Source: an uncultured Clostridia bacterium | Lineage (GTDB): Bacteria > Bacillota > Clostridia > Christensenellales > Borkfalkiaceae | Length of the DNA stretch: 32,366 nt | Assembly: GCA_947587085.1 (NCBI GenBank) | Contig: CANPXX010000013.1 | Location: 1 to 32,366, forward strand | Direction of reading: 5' to 3' | Shown here: positions 13,765 through 22,479 of the stretch, piece by piece | How positions within the stretch are numbered: the first letter of the stretch is position 1 | How the letters are laid out: the number at the start of each line of letters is the position of its first letter | Translations under genes and position numbers: made by a program | Notes under the pieces: model-generated | The model's input: only the letters and a program-made list of their open reading frames with translations | Told to the model about the DNA's origin: nothing | The model's database searches: none

Positions 13765-15093
13765 ATGTTTTCCGAAGCATTCGTCCATCGTCCGCCCTGC
13801 TACTTCATCGGAATCGGCGGCGTGAGCATGAGCGCGCTCGCCATGCTTCTGCACATGCGGGGCGTCCCCGTGCGCGGAAGCGACGCACAGGAGGGGGAAT
13901 ATACCGCTCGGCTCCGTGCCGCGGGGATACCCGTCCATATCGGTGCGGACGAGGAGATCTCGGAGGACGTCGTCGTATTCACGGGAGCGATTCATGAGGG
14001 ACATCCTCAGCTCGCCGCGGCGATACAGGCGGGGAAACGTCTCGTAACGCGCGCGGAATTGCTCGGGAGACTCGCGGAGGAATATCCGCACGTGCTCTCC
14101 GTTGCCGGGTGCCACGGCAAGACGACCGCGACCTGCATGCTTTCGCATATCTATGCGGAGAGCGGAAAGCCGTTTGCATGCCACATCGGCGGCGACGATC
14201 TCCTGCTCGGGAACTGCGTTTCGCGGGGAGGGGAGACTTTCGTCACCGAGGCATGCGAATTCCAGCGCAGCTTTCTGACTCTGCGGAGCGAGGTCGCCGT
14301 CGTGCTCAATTGCGACCGCGACCATACCGATTGTTATCGCGACGAGGAGGAACTCCTCGCCGCGTATTCCGCTTTTGCGGGAAATGCAAAGCGCGTTGCG
14401 GTGAACGCCGACGACGCGCGCGCCGTCCTCCTCCCGCACGCCGTGCGGTTCGGCTTGCGGTCGGGCGAGGTTCGGGCGGTCGATGTGCGTTCCGAGGGGG
14501 AGCGCTACCGCTTCACCGTGACGGAGAACGGAAAGGTCACGGCGGGCGTACGGCTCAACGTCGTCGGAAGGGTGCATATTTATAACGCGCTCGCGGCATA
14601 TACCGCCGCGCGCCTTGCAGGGCTTTCCCCCGCGGAGATCTGCCGCGGGCTCGAAGCCTTCTGCGGCGTCAAGAGGCGGTTCGAGCGGGTGGGGACCTTC
14701 CATGGCGTCCCCGTCGTCTGCGATTACGCCCATCATCCGCAGGAGATCGCCGCCTCCTTCGAAACGGCGGAACGGCTGTGCCGCGGGACGGTCCGCCTCG
14801 TATTCCAGCCACATACGTACACGCGCACGCGCGACCTCATGAAAGAGTTCGTCGCCGTCTTGCGCCGTGCGGAAAACCCCGTCATTTATCGGACCTTTGC
14901 GGCGCGCGAGGACTTCGACTTCGCGGGGAGCGCCGTTGCGCTCGTCTCGCGGGTGCCCGAGGCGCGGTATGTGCAATCCCCCGATCAGCTCCGCGATCGG
15001 CTCCTGAGCGACGTGCGGGAGGGGGACCTCATTCTCGCGCTCGGTGCGGGGGATATCTATGAGACCATGCGGTCGCTTCTCGACCGCCCTTAG
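13765..15093 (+). CDS. murC: UDP-N-acetylmuramate--L-alanine ligase
   Basis: The 442-aa cytosolic Mur ligase adds the first amino acid of the peptidoglycan stem. The N-terminal UDP-binding Rossmann segment is CYFIGIGGVSMSALA (12-26). The ATP P-loop is VAGCHGKTTAT (113-123), with Cys where Thr is more usual. The central domain has EACEFQRSFL, the variant seen in many clostridial MurC in place of EADESDGSF, then LNCDRDHTD. The C-terminal domain shows YAHHPQEI and FQPHTYTRT. The start is fixed by this N-terminus, but no Shine-Dalgarno precedes ATG 13765: the upstream bases are CGCATAAAATATGGT. Initiation may be leaderless or weak. It diverges from spoVG. Confidence 0.92.
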   Translation: MFSEAFVHRPPCYFIGIGGVSMSALAMLLHMRGVPVRGSDAQEGEYTARLRAAGIPVHIGADEEISEDVVVFTGAIHEGHPQLAAAIQAGKRLVTRAELLGRLAEEYPHVLSVAGCHGKTTATCMLSHIYAESGKPFACHIGGDDLLLGNCVSRGGETFVTEACEFQRSFLTLRSEVAVVLNCDRDHTDCYRDEEELLAAYSAFAGNAKRVAVNADDARAVLLPHAVRFGLRSGEVRAVDVRSEGERYRFTVTENGKVTAGVRLNVVGRVHIYNALAAYTAARLAGLSPAEICRGLEAFCGVKRRFERVGTFHGVPVVCDYAHHPQEIAASFETAERLCRGTVRLVFQPHTYTRTRDLMKEFVAVLRRAENPVIYRTFAAREDFDFAGSAVALVSRVPEARYVQSPDQLRDRLLSDVREGDLILALGAGDIYETMRSLLDRP

Positions 15094-15167
15094 CCGTTGT
15101 CGGCGCCATCTTTATGCGGAAATGCGATTTTTTTCACAAATTATACAAAATTGATTCCTTCATTTGC

Positions 15168-15196
15168 TTGACGGTTGCCTTTCGGCGGGATATAAT
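15168..15196 (+). promoter_or_regulatory. Promoter of ilvC
   Basis: TTGACG (15168-15173) and TATAAT (15191-15196) are 17 nt apart. The leader is only about 27 nt, so there is no room for a T-box or attenuator; control, if any, would be at the promoter. Confidence 0.88.
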
Positions 15197-15229
15197 ATAA
15201 GGAAATCATATCGGATCGGAGGTAATCGT

Positions 15230-16279
15230 ATGGCAAAGAAGATTTACGATCCCGCGACGCAAACTGCGCGCATCTTCCACGAAGCGGATTGCGATCTCGG
15301 CTATCTCAAAAATAAGACGGTCGCGATCATCGGCTACGGCAGTCAGGGGCACGCGCATGCGCTCAACCTCAAAGACAGCGGAATAAAGGTCGTCGTAGGA
15401 TTGCGCGAAGGGGGGAGGAGCTATCCGCTCGCCAAGCAGGCGGGCTTCGAAGTCCTCTCGGTGGCGGACGCGGTGAAGAAGGCGGACGTCGTCATGATGC
15501 TCACCCCGGACGAACGCATGGCGGACATCTACCGCGAGAGCGTGGCGCCCCATCTCAAAGCGGGCAAATATCTCGCCTTTGCGCACGGGTTCAATATCCA
15601 TTACAAACAGATCGTCCCTCCCGCGGACGTGAACGTATTCATGATCGCGCCCAAGGGCCCCGGGCATACCGTCCGCAGTGAATATCTCGAAGGGCACGGC
15701 GTGCCCGACCTCGTGGCGGTCCATCAGGACCCCTCTGGCGACACGCTGGAAGTCGCCTTGGCGTATGCGCTCGGCATCGGCGGCGCCCGCGCGGGCGTGC
15801 TCGAAACGACCTTCCGCGCCGAAACGGAGACCGACCTGTTCGGCGAACAAGCCGTCCTCTGCGGCGGCGTGACGGCGCTCATGAAGGCGGGCTATGAGAC
15901 GTTGGTGGAGGCGGGATACGATCCCCGCAACGCCTATTTCGAATGTATCCACGAGATGAAGCTCATCGTGGACCTCATTTACAGCGGCGGCTTCGGCAAG
16001 ATGCGTTACTCCGTTTCGGATACCGCAGAATTCGGCGATTACGAGACGGGCAAGCGCCTCATCACCGAGGACACCAAGAAGGAGATGAAGAAGGTGCTCG
16101 AAGAGATACAGGACGGGACCTTCGCCTCCAAATGGATCGCCGAAAACAAGAGCGGCGGAAGGGCGCACTTCAACGCCTGCCGCGAACGCGAGGCGGCGCA
16201 CCCGCTCGAGACGGTGGGGGCGGAGCTCAGAAAACTGTATTCGTGGAACAAAGAAGATAAATACAGCGAGATCAAGTGA
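15230..16279 (+). CDS. ilvC: Ketol-acid reductoisomerase (class I)
   Basis: The 349-aa enzyme converts 2-acetolactate or 2-aceto-2-hydroxybutyrate to the dihydroxy acids of valine, leucine and isoleucine synthesis, with Mg2+ and NAD(P)H. The Rossmann motif is [15 protein letters not shown], and the cofactor loop VGLREGGRS is of the short class I type. Metal/substrate residues lie in the knotted C-terminal domain ([38 protein letters not shown]). The length is normal for class I. ATG 15230 is chosen for the CGGAGGT site 7-8 nt upstream and the family N-terminus. It is monocistronic, without ilvBN or leu genes in the window. Confidence 0.96.
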   Translation: MAKKIYDPATQTARIFHEADCDLGYLKNKTVAIIGYGSQGHAHALNLKDSGIKVVVGLREGGRSYPLAKQAGFEVLSVADAVKKADVVMMLTPDERMADIYRESVAPHLKAGKYLAFAHGFNIHYKQIVPPADVNVFMIAPKGPGHTVRSEYLEGHGVPDLVAVHQDPSGDTLEVALAYALGIGGARAGVLETTFRAETETDLFGEQAVLCGGVTALMKAGYETLVEAGYDPRNAYFECIHEMKLIVDLIYSGGFGKMRYSVSDTAEFGDYETGKRLITEDTKKEMKKVLEEIQDGTFASKWIAENKSGGRAHFNACREREAAHPLETVGAELRKLYSWNKEDKYSEIK

Positions 16280-16284
16280 GGACC

Positions 16285-16314
16285 TGCCGCTCCTTCGGGA
16301 GCGGCACATTTTTT
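16285..16314 (+). terminator. Terminator of ilvC
   Basis: TGCCGCTCC (16285-16293) pairs with GGAGCGGCA (16298-16306) around a TTCG tetraloop closed by C-G, an exceptionally stable loop, followed by CATTTTTT. Confidence 0.92.
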
Positions 16315-16381
16315 CTTCGCGCGGGAGGGGGACCGCGCGAAATTTTTTTTCTTTTTCGGAGGAAAAAATTAAAATTTGGTA

Positions 16382-16410
16382 TTGAAAGATGGAGGGAAAT
16401 ATAGTATAAT
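16382..16410 (+). promoter_or_regulatory. Promoter of the glycogen operon
   Basis: TTGAAA (16382-16387) and TATAAT (16405-16410) are 17 nt apart. It is the only convincing promoter before the six-gene glg operon. Confidence 0.85.
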
Positions 16411-16468
16411 AGGATACGGCAAGATGCGGGGGTCCGTATCCTTGCACGATAAGGGGATCGCCGCGTGC
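16411..16468 (+). promoter_or_regulatory. Structured 5' leader of the glycogen operon
   Basis: AGGATACGG (16411-16419) and CCGTATCCT (16434-16442) are a perfect 9-nt inverted repeat with a 14-nt loop, at the very 5' end of the mRNA. A second short hairpin, GCACG (16444-16448) with CGTGC (16464-16468), ends just before the ribosome site AAGGAG (16471-16476). It may stabilise the mRNA or control glgB translation. No known riboswitch was recognised. Confidence 0.5.
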
Positions 16469-16481
16469 GAAAGGAGCAGGA

Positions 16482-18425
16482 ATGGGCAACGACAACGGGA
16501 TACAGCGCGAAACGGATTTTCCGCTCTACCTGTATCATCAAGGGAAAAACGACAGAATCTATGAGATATACGGCGCGCACCGCGAAGTGCAAGACGGAGC
16601 GGAAGGGTACGTCTTTCGCGTATGGGCTCCGCATGCGAGGAGCGTCTCCGTCGTCGGCGATTTCAACGGCTGGAACGCGGATGCCCACGTGATGCACCGC
16701 ATGGTGGACAACGAGAGCTTCGAGCTCTTCATCCCGGGGCTGAAACAGTACGATATCTATAAGTATTCCATCGTAACGCACGACGGGCGCCGCATCATGA
16801 AGGCGGACCCCGTCGGTTTTCATACCGAGACGCCGCCCGCGACCGCCTCGAAGCTGTACGACCTCGAAAATTACGCATGGTCGGACGGCGAATATTTCGA
16901 GACTTTGAAGGAGAAGAATATCTTTGCTTCTCCCATGAATATCTATGAAGTCAACCTGCTTTCTTGGCGCCGCCATGCGGACGGGAATTTCCTGTCCTAT
17001 CGCGACCTCGCGTCCGAGCTCGTCGCGTACGTCAAGGAGATGGGCTATACGCACGTCGAATTCATGCCCGTAACGGAGTATCCGTATGACGGGTCGTGGG
17101 GGTATCAGGTATCGGGATATTTCGCGACGACTTCCCGTCTCGGCACCCCGAAGGATTTCATGTATCTTGTGGACAGCTTCCACAGGGCGGGCATCGGCGT
17201 CATCGTCGATTGGGTCCCCGCGCATTTCCCCAAGGACGCGCACGGGCTGTACGAATTCGACGGACAGCCACTCTATGAGAGCAGCCAGTGGGACAGGATG
17301 GAGCACAAGAGCTGGGGGACCCGCCGCTTCGACTACGGCAGGAACGAAGTCCTCTCCTTCCTCATCTCGGGCGCGTGCTTCTTCTTCGATAAATTCCATG
17401 TGGACGGACTGCGCGTGGACGCGGTCGCCTCCATGCTCTATCTCGATTACGACAAGCGCCCCGGCGAATGGGTGCCCAACATCTATGGCGAGAACAAGAA
17501 TCTCGAGGCGATTGCCTTCCTCCGCAAGCTTAACGAGGCGGTGTTCCTCCGCTTCCCGTATGCGCTCATGATCGCGGAGGAGAGCACGGCGTGGGGGCTC
17601 GTCACCAAACCCGGTTCGGTGGGGGGGCTCGGTTTCAACTTCAAGTGGAACATGGGTTGGATGAACGATATGCTCTCCTACATCTCGCTCGATCCGTTCT
17701 TCCGCATGAACAATCACAACAAGCTCACCTTCTCCATGATGTATGCGTTTTCGGAGAACTATGTGCTTCCCATCTCGCACGACGAGGTGGTGCACGGGAA
17801 ATGTTCGCTCATCAACAAGATGCCCGGCGCCTATGAGGAGAAATTCGCGGGCGTCCGCGCCTTCCTCGGCTATATGATGGCGCATCCCGGGAAGAAGCTC
17901 AACTTCATGGGATACGAATTCGGGCAATTCAAGGAATGGGACTACCACGAGGGGTTGGAATTTTTCCTGCGCGATACCTATGAATTGCACGGCAAGCTCG
18001 CCGTGATGGTGCGCGAACTCAACGAATTTTACAGGATGAACGCGCCGCTCTATGAGGTGGAGGATTCGTGGGACGGGTTCGAATGGCTCGCGCCCGACGA
18101 CGCCGACAGGAACATCGTCTCCTTCATCCGTCGGGACAGGGCGGGAAACGAGATCATCGCGCTGTGCAGTTTCTCGGGTTCGGATGCGGCGGACTATCTC
18201 CTCGGCGTGAACGCGAAGGGGAAATACAAGATCGTGTTCTGCACCGACGATAAAAAGTACGGCGGGAACGGCAAGGTGACCAAAAAGTCGGTCGCGGCGG
18301 TCAAGCGCCCGAGCCACGGCAAGCAGTATTCCATCCCGCTCGACGTGCCCAAACTTTCCTGTATGTACCTCGTGCGGGTGGCGGAGACGGCTCCCGCAAA
18401 GGGAAAGAAAAAATCCAAAGTATAA
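16482..18425 (+). CDS. glgB: 1,4-alpha-glucan branching enzyme (GH13)
   Basis: The 647-aa branching enzyme cuts alpha-1,4 chains and rejoins them as alpha-1,6 branches in glycogen. An N-terminal CBM48 (YVFRVWAPHARSVSVVGDFNGW, residues about 43-64, shown here only to mark it as VSVVGDFNGW) precedes a GH13 barrel. Its conserved regions are VIVDWVPAHF, DGLRVDAVASM with nucleophile D313, IAEEST with the acid/base Glu near 366, and SHDEVVHGK with D434. A C-terminal beta domain closes the protein. It starts at ATG 16482 behind AAGGAG. It heads the operon, 32 nt before glgC. Confidence 0.95.
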   Translation: MGNDNGIQRETDFPLYLYHQGKNDRIYEIYGAHREVQDGAEGYVFRVWAPHARSVSVVGDFNGWNADAHVMHRMVDNESFELFIPGLKQYDIYKYSIVTHDGRRIMKADPVGFHTETPPATASKLYDLENYAWSDGEYFETLKEKNIFASPMNIYEVNLLSWRRHADGNFLSYRDLASELVAYVKEMGYTHVEFMPVTEYPYDGSWGYQVSGYFATTSRLGTPKDFMYLVDSFHRAGIGVIVDWVPAHFPKDAHGLYEFDGQPLYESSQWDRMEHKSWGTRRFDYGRNEVLSFLISGACFFFDKFHVDGLRVDAVASMLYLDYDKRPGEWVPNIYGENKNLEAIAFLRKLNEAVFLRFPYALMIAEESTAWGLVTKPGSVGGLGFNFKWNMGWMNDMLSYISLDPFFRMNNHNKLTFSMMYAFSENYVLPISHDEVVHGKCSLINKMPGAYEEKFAGVRAFLGYMMAHPGKKLNFMGYEFGQFKEWDYHEGLEFFLRDTYELHGKLAVMVRELNEFYRMNAPLYEVEDSWDGFEWLAPDDADRNIVSFIRRDRAGNEIIALCSFSGSDAADYLLGVNAKGKYKIVFCTDDKKYGGNGKVTKKSVAAVKRPSHGKQYSIPLDVPKLSCMYLVRVAETAPAKGKKKSKV

Positions 18426-18457
18426 AATCTGCAAATCAATAGGGGGTTCTGACCATT

Positions 18458-19654
18458 ATGTTGAGGAAAAAAGAATGCGTGGCAATGCTGCTCGCAGGCG
18501 GACAGGGTTCGAGACTGTACGCGCTCACGAACAACATTGCGAAACCCGCGGTTGCCTTCGGCGCGAAGTATCGGATCATCGATTTCCCGCTCTCCAACTG
18601 CATCAACTCCGGAATAGACACGGTGGGTGTGCTCACCCAATACGAGCCGTTGGAGCTGAACGAATACATCGGGAACGGACAGCCGTGGGATCTCGACCGC
18701 GCCTTCGGCGGCGTCCATATCCTCTCGCCCTATCAGGCGAAGAAGAAGCAGTCGTGGTTCGAGGGGACGGCGAACGCCATCTACCAGAACATGCACTTCA
18801 TGCAGAAGTACAATCCCGACTACATCCTCATCCTCTCGGGCGATCACATCTATAAGATGAACTATGCGGAGATGCTCCGCGCGCACAAGGAGACGGGGGC
18901 GGATTGCACGATCGCCGCCATCGAAGTGCCCCTCAAAGAGGCGTCGCGCTTCGGCATCCTCAACACCAACCCGGACGGCTCCATCTACCAATTCGAGGAG
19001 AAACCCAAACAGCCCAAGAGCAACCTCGCCTCGATGGGCATCTACATCTTCACTGCGGAGAAGCTCTTCAAATATCTCGAACAGGACGACGCCAACCCCG
19101 ACTCCTCCAAGGATTTCGGGAAGGACGTTTTGCCCGCCATGCTGAACGCGGGCGAAAAGATGTTCTCCTACCGCTTCCGCGGCTATTGGAAGGACGTGGG
19201 GACCATCTCGTCCCTGTGGGAATCCAATATGGACCTCCTCGGGAGCGACCCCAATTTCGACGTCTCGGACGGGGATTGGAAGATCCATTCGCGCAACCCG
19301 CTCGCGCCGCCCGAATACATCGGCTCCGCCGCCGACGTGGAAAATTCCATGATCGCGCTCGGGTGCGAGATCGAGGGGACCGTGAAGAACTCCGTGCTCG
19401 CCTCCAATGTGGTGGTGGAGGAGGGCGCCGTCGTGCGCGACGCCGTCGTGATGTCGGGTTGCGTCATCAAGACGGGCGCCGTGGTGGAATACTCCATTCT
19501 CGATGAAAACGTGGTGGTGGAGGGCGGCGCCTCGGTCGGCGAGAGCAAGGACGCGGGCGCGGGCATCGCCGTGCTCGGCAGAAATATCACCATTGCCGCC
19601 GGGGCAAAGGTCAAGGGCGGCGCCATTCTCGATAAGGACTACAGGGGGGAATAA
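18458..19654 (+). CDS. glgC: Glucose-1-phosphate adenylyltransferase, catalytic subunit
   Basis: The 398-aa enzyme makes ADP-glucose from ATP and glucose-1-phosphate, the committed step of glycogen synthesis. The nucleotidyltransferase motif [14 protein letters not shown] (11-24) is intact, as are [19 protein letters not shown] and the GDHIYKMNY block (128-136) with the metal-binding Asp. A left-handed beta-helix with hexapeptide repeats (residues about 290-398) forms the regulatory domain. It is followed 4 nt later by glgD. GlgC/GlgD pairs are typical of Firmicutes and form hetero-oligomers. Confidence 0.95.
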   Translation: MLRKKECVAMLLAGGQGSRLYALTNNIAKPAVAFGAKYRIIDFPLSNCINSGIDTVGVLTQYEPLELNEYIGNGQPWDLDRAFGGVHILSPYQAKKKQSWFEGTANAIYQNMHFMQKYNPDYILILSGDHIYKMNYAEMLRAHKETGADCTIAAIEVPLKEASRFGILNTNPDGSIYQFEEKPKQPKSNLASMGIYIFTAEKLFKYLEQDDANPDSSKDFGKDVLPAMLNAGEKMFSYRFRGYWKDVGTISSLWESNMDLLGSDPNFDVSDGDWKIHSRNPLAPPEYIGSAADVENSMIALGCEIEGTVKNSVLASNVVVEEGAVVRDAVVMSGCVIKTGAVVEYSILDENVVVEGGASVGESKDAGAGIAVLGRNITIAAGAKVKGGAILDKDYRGE

Positions 19655-19658
19655 GAAG

Positions 19659-20780
19659 ATGGCACATTCAACGGTCGGCGTGATCTTTTCCAATATTCAC
19701 GATGAAAACATTCCCGAGCTCTCTCGGCACCGCACGATGGCTTCCGTGCCCTTCGGCGGAAGATACCGCCTCATCGATTTCGCGCTCTCCAATATGGTGA
19801 ACTCCGGAATCACGACGGTCGGCATCGTCACGAAAAACAACTACCAGTCGCTCATCGACCATCTCGGGAGCGGCAAGGAGTGGGATCTCGCGCGCAAGGA
19901 CGGCGGCATCATTCTCCTCCCGCCCTATTCCGACGACACCGATAAGCCGTACACGACCCGCCTCGAAGCGCTCATGGGCATCACGGGCTTCCTCACGCAC
20001 AGGAGCGAGGACTACGTTGTGATCTCCGACTGCGACGGCATCGCGCATATGGACCTCTCGGACATCGTGCGCTACCACGAGGAGAACCATGCGGACATCA
20101 CCATGGTATACCATGAAGAGACGGAGCCCTGCGAGAGCAGTTACTTTATCACTCTGCAACCCGATGAGACGGGGCGCATCACGGGGCTCAAGATCAATCC
20201 CACCAATTTGAAGCGGGGCAAGAAGTACAACCTGTATGTGAACGTGATGGTGATGAGCCGCGAGTTCCTCATCAATACCATCCAGAGTGCCGTCACGCGC
20301 GGTTTTTCCAGCTTCGGGCGGGACATCCTCACCAAGAACGTGGATACGCTCAAAATTTACGGCTACGCGTTCCGCGGTTACTATGCGGGCGTCAATTCGA
20401 TGGAGGATTACTATGCGCACAGCATGGAGCTCCTCCGCCGCGACGTGCGCGACGAGCTCTTCGGCAACCGCGATATCTACACCAAGGTCCGCGACAGCGC
20501 GCCCTCCAAGTATCTCGACGGGGCGTACGTGAGGAATTCTCTCATCTCGGACGGCTGCGTGATCGAGGGGACGGTGGAAAACTGCATTCTCTTCCGCGGC
20601 GTCAAGGTCGGAAAGGGGAGCGTCGTGAAGAACTCTATCATCATGCAGGATTCCGTGATCGGGGACAGCGTCAACCTCGATTGCGTGATCACCGATAAAA
20701 ACGTGGTCGTGCGCGACCGCAGGACTCTTGCGGGATGTGCGGAGCTTCCGTACTTCATCTCCAAGGGCAGAATGCTGTAA
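19659..20780 (+). CDS. glgD: Glucose-1-phosphate adenylyltransferase regulatory subunit
   Basis: The 373-aa paralogue of GlgC keeps the fold (FGGRYRLIDFALSNMVNSGI, hexapeptide repeats CVIEGTVENCILFRGVKVG) but has lost the nucleotide-binding GGxGxRL motif, replaced by IFSNIHDENIPELSRHR, and has DCDGIAHMD where GlgC has GDH. It is therefore probably non-catalytic and tunes the GlgC subunit. ATG 19659 follows AGGGGGGA by 8 nt; a longer in-frame reading from 19503 would lie inside glgC and is rejected. Confidence 0.92.
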   Translation: MAHSTVGVIFSNIHDENIPELSRHRTMASVPFGGRYRLIDFALSNMVNSGITTVGIVTKNNYQSLIDHLGSGKEWDLARKDGGIILLPPYSDDTDKPYTTRLEALMGITGFLTHRSEDYVVISDCDGIAHMDLSDIVRYHEENHADITMVYHEETEPCESSYFITLQPDETGRITGLKINPTNLKRGKKYNLYVNVMVMSREFLINTIQSAVTRGFSSFGRDILTKNVDTLKIYGYAFRGYYAGVNSMEDYYAHSMELLRRDVRDELFGNRDIYTKVRDSAPSKYLDGAYVRNSLISDGCVIEGTVENCILFRGVKVGKGSVVKNSIIMQDSVIGDSVNLDCVITDKNVVVRDRRTLAGCAELPYFISKGRML

Positions 20781-20838
20781 AGAGGGGATAGCGCGCGAAT
20801 AGCGCACCATGATAAGGGGAAACATGAAGGAGGTAACT

Positions 20839-22452
20839 ATGAGCACAACAAAGAAAGCGGTTACGCCCGCACCGAAGCAGAGAAACGGCAAAAAGGCGGA
20901 CGCGGCAGTTCCCGCCGCTCCCGTCCCCGCGGAGAAGGCGGAGGGGGCAGTGCAGAAGGTCCCCGCCGTGGAGACCGTCCCTCCCGTCGAACCCGTCCAT
21001 GAGGCGGGCGCGGAGATCGCGGTCGAGGCGAAGAAGAAGATTCTCTTCGTTGCGTCCGAGGCGGCGCCCTTCATCGCGACGGGCGGACTCGCCGAGGTCA
21101 TCGGCTCGCTGTCCAAGGCGATCGCCGCCGACGACAGGTACGATGTGCGCGTGATCATTCCGCTCTATCAGGACATCAAGAAGGAGTATCGGAAAGAATT
21201 CCGCTTCATCGGCAACTTTTTTGTTCCGCTCAGTTGGAGAAACCAATATTGCGGCATCTTCGAATATGTCGCAAACAACGTGACCTTCTATTTCGTGGAC
21301 AACGAGTACTATTTCAAGCGTCCCGGATGCTATGGCTATTACGACGACGGCGAGCGTTTCGCCTTCTTCTGCCGCAGCGTCATGGAGGTCCTTTCCTTCC
21401 TCAACTTCTATCCGGACGTCCTGCATTGCCACGATTGGCAGGCAGCGCTCGCCGCGCTCTACCTCAAAACCATCTATTGCTTCCGCCCGGAATATCAGTT
21501 CATCCGCGCGGTATTCACCATCCACAATATCGAATATCAGGGCAAATATTCCCTCGATATCCTCGAGGACCTGTTCGGCATCTCATACCGCTTCCAATAC
21601 CTCGTGGAGTACGACCACTGCATCAACCTCATGAAGGGCGCGATCGAGTGCTGCGAGCGGTTCTCGACGGTCTCGCCGACCTATGCGGGGGAGATCAAAG
21701 ATCCGTACTATGCGCATGGTTTGGACGCCATCGTGCGGCGCAACGAGTTCAAGCTGTGCGGGATTCTCAACGGCATCGATACCGACTATTACGATCCCGC
21801 GACGGACAAGGCGCTCTTCGCCAATTACAGCGCGGAGCACCCCGAGAACAAGGCGGTCTGCAAGGAAGAGCTCCAAAAGATGCTCAATCTTCCCGTGAAG
21901 CCCAACACGCCCGTCATCGCCATGATCTCCCGCCTCGTCGCCCACAAGGGGCTCGACCTCGTGAAGGAAGTCATCGAGCAAGCGCTTCGGCAGGACGTCC
22001 AATTCGTCCTTCTCGGCACGGGGGATTCCACCTATGAGAACTATTTTTCCGACCTCGCCCGCAGATATCAGGGGAAGGTGGTCTCGGTGATCTCCTTCAA
22101 TTCCGATCTCTCGCGCAAGATCTATTCGGGCGCCGATCTCTTCCTCATGCCTTCCAAGAGCGAACCGTGCGGGCTCTCGCAGATGATCGCGTCCCGTTAC
22201 GGCACGGTGGCGCTCGTCCGCGAGACGGGCGGTCTCCGCGACAGCATCACGCCGTACGGCGCGGGCGGGAACGGATTCACATTCAGCAATTATAACGCTT
22301 ATGATATGTTGTACGTCATCAACGAAGCGCTCACCGTCTACCGCCAGAAAGAGGAGTGGGCAGACCTCGTGAAGAAGGCGATGGAGTCCGACTTCACATG
22401 GTCTACATCGGCAAAGGCATACGAGGGGCTCTACCTCGATATGTTGAAATAA
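20839..22452 (+). CDS. glgA: Glycogen synthase (GT5) with low-complexity N-terminal extension
   Basis: The 537-aa ADP-glucose-dependent synthase elongates alpha-1,4-glucan. The GT-B fold starts near residue 66 with KKILFVASEAAPFIATGGLAEV, the substrate loop being ATGGLAEV. Further on are LHCHDWQAAL, ILNGIDTDYYDP and the C-terminal SKSEPCGLSQMIASRYGT with the conserved Glu. Residues 1-64 are rich in Ala, Pro, Val, Glu and Lys and absent from standard GlgA of about 475 aa. They may be a flexible tether. ATG 20839 is chosen for the AAGGAGGT just upstream; even from here the extension is present. Confidence 0.93.
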   Translation: MSTTKKAVTPAPKQRNGKKADAAVPAAPVPAEKAEGAVQKVPAVETVPPVEPVHEAGAEIAVEAKKKILFVASEAAPFIATGGLAEVIGSLSKAIAADDRYDVRVIIPLYQDIKKEYRKEFRFIGNFFVPLSWRNQYCGIFEYVANNVTFYFVDNEYYFKRPGCYGYYDDGERFAFFCRSVMEVLSFLNFYPDVLHCHDWQAALAALYLKTIYCFRPEYQFIRAVFTIHNIEYQGKYSLDILEDLFGISYRFQYLVEYDHCINLMKGAIECCERFSTVSPTYAGEIKDPYYAHGLDAIVRRNEFKLCGILNGIDTDYYDPATDKALFANYSAEHPENKAVCKEELQKMLNLPVKPNTPVIAMISRLVAHKGLDLVKEVIEQALRQDVQFVLLGTGDSTYENYFSDLARRYQGKVVSVISFNSDLSRKIYSGADLFLMPSKSEPCGLSQMIASRYGTVALVRETGGLRDSITPYGAGGNGFTFSNYNAYDMLYVINEALTVYRQKEEWADLVKKAMESDFTWSTSAKAYEGLYLDMLK

Positions 22453-22479
22453 AACACAATTATCGGAGAAAACACATTT

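Noticed and set aside
13746-13765. Alternative murC starts at ATG 13746 or 13760
   Set aside because: Both are out of frame with the conserved murC sequence.
16272-18434. Open frame of 720 codons on the minus strand over glgB
   Set aside because: It is antisense to glgB, shows no family motif and has a His/Arg/Glu-rich composition typical of shadow frames.
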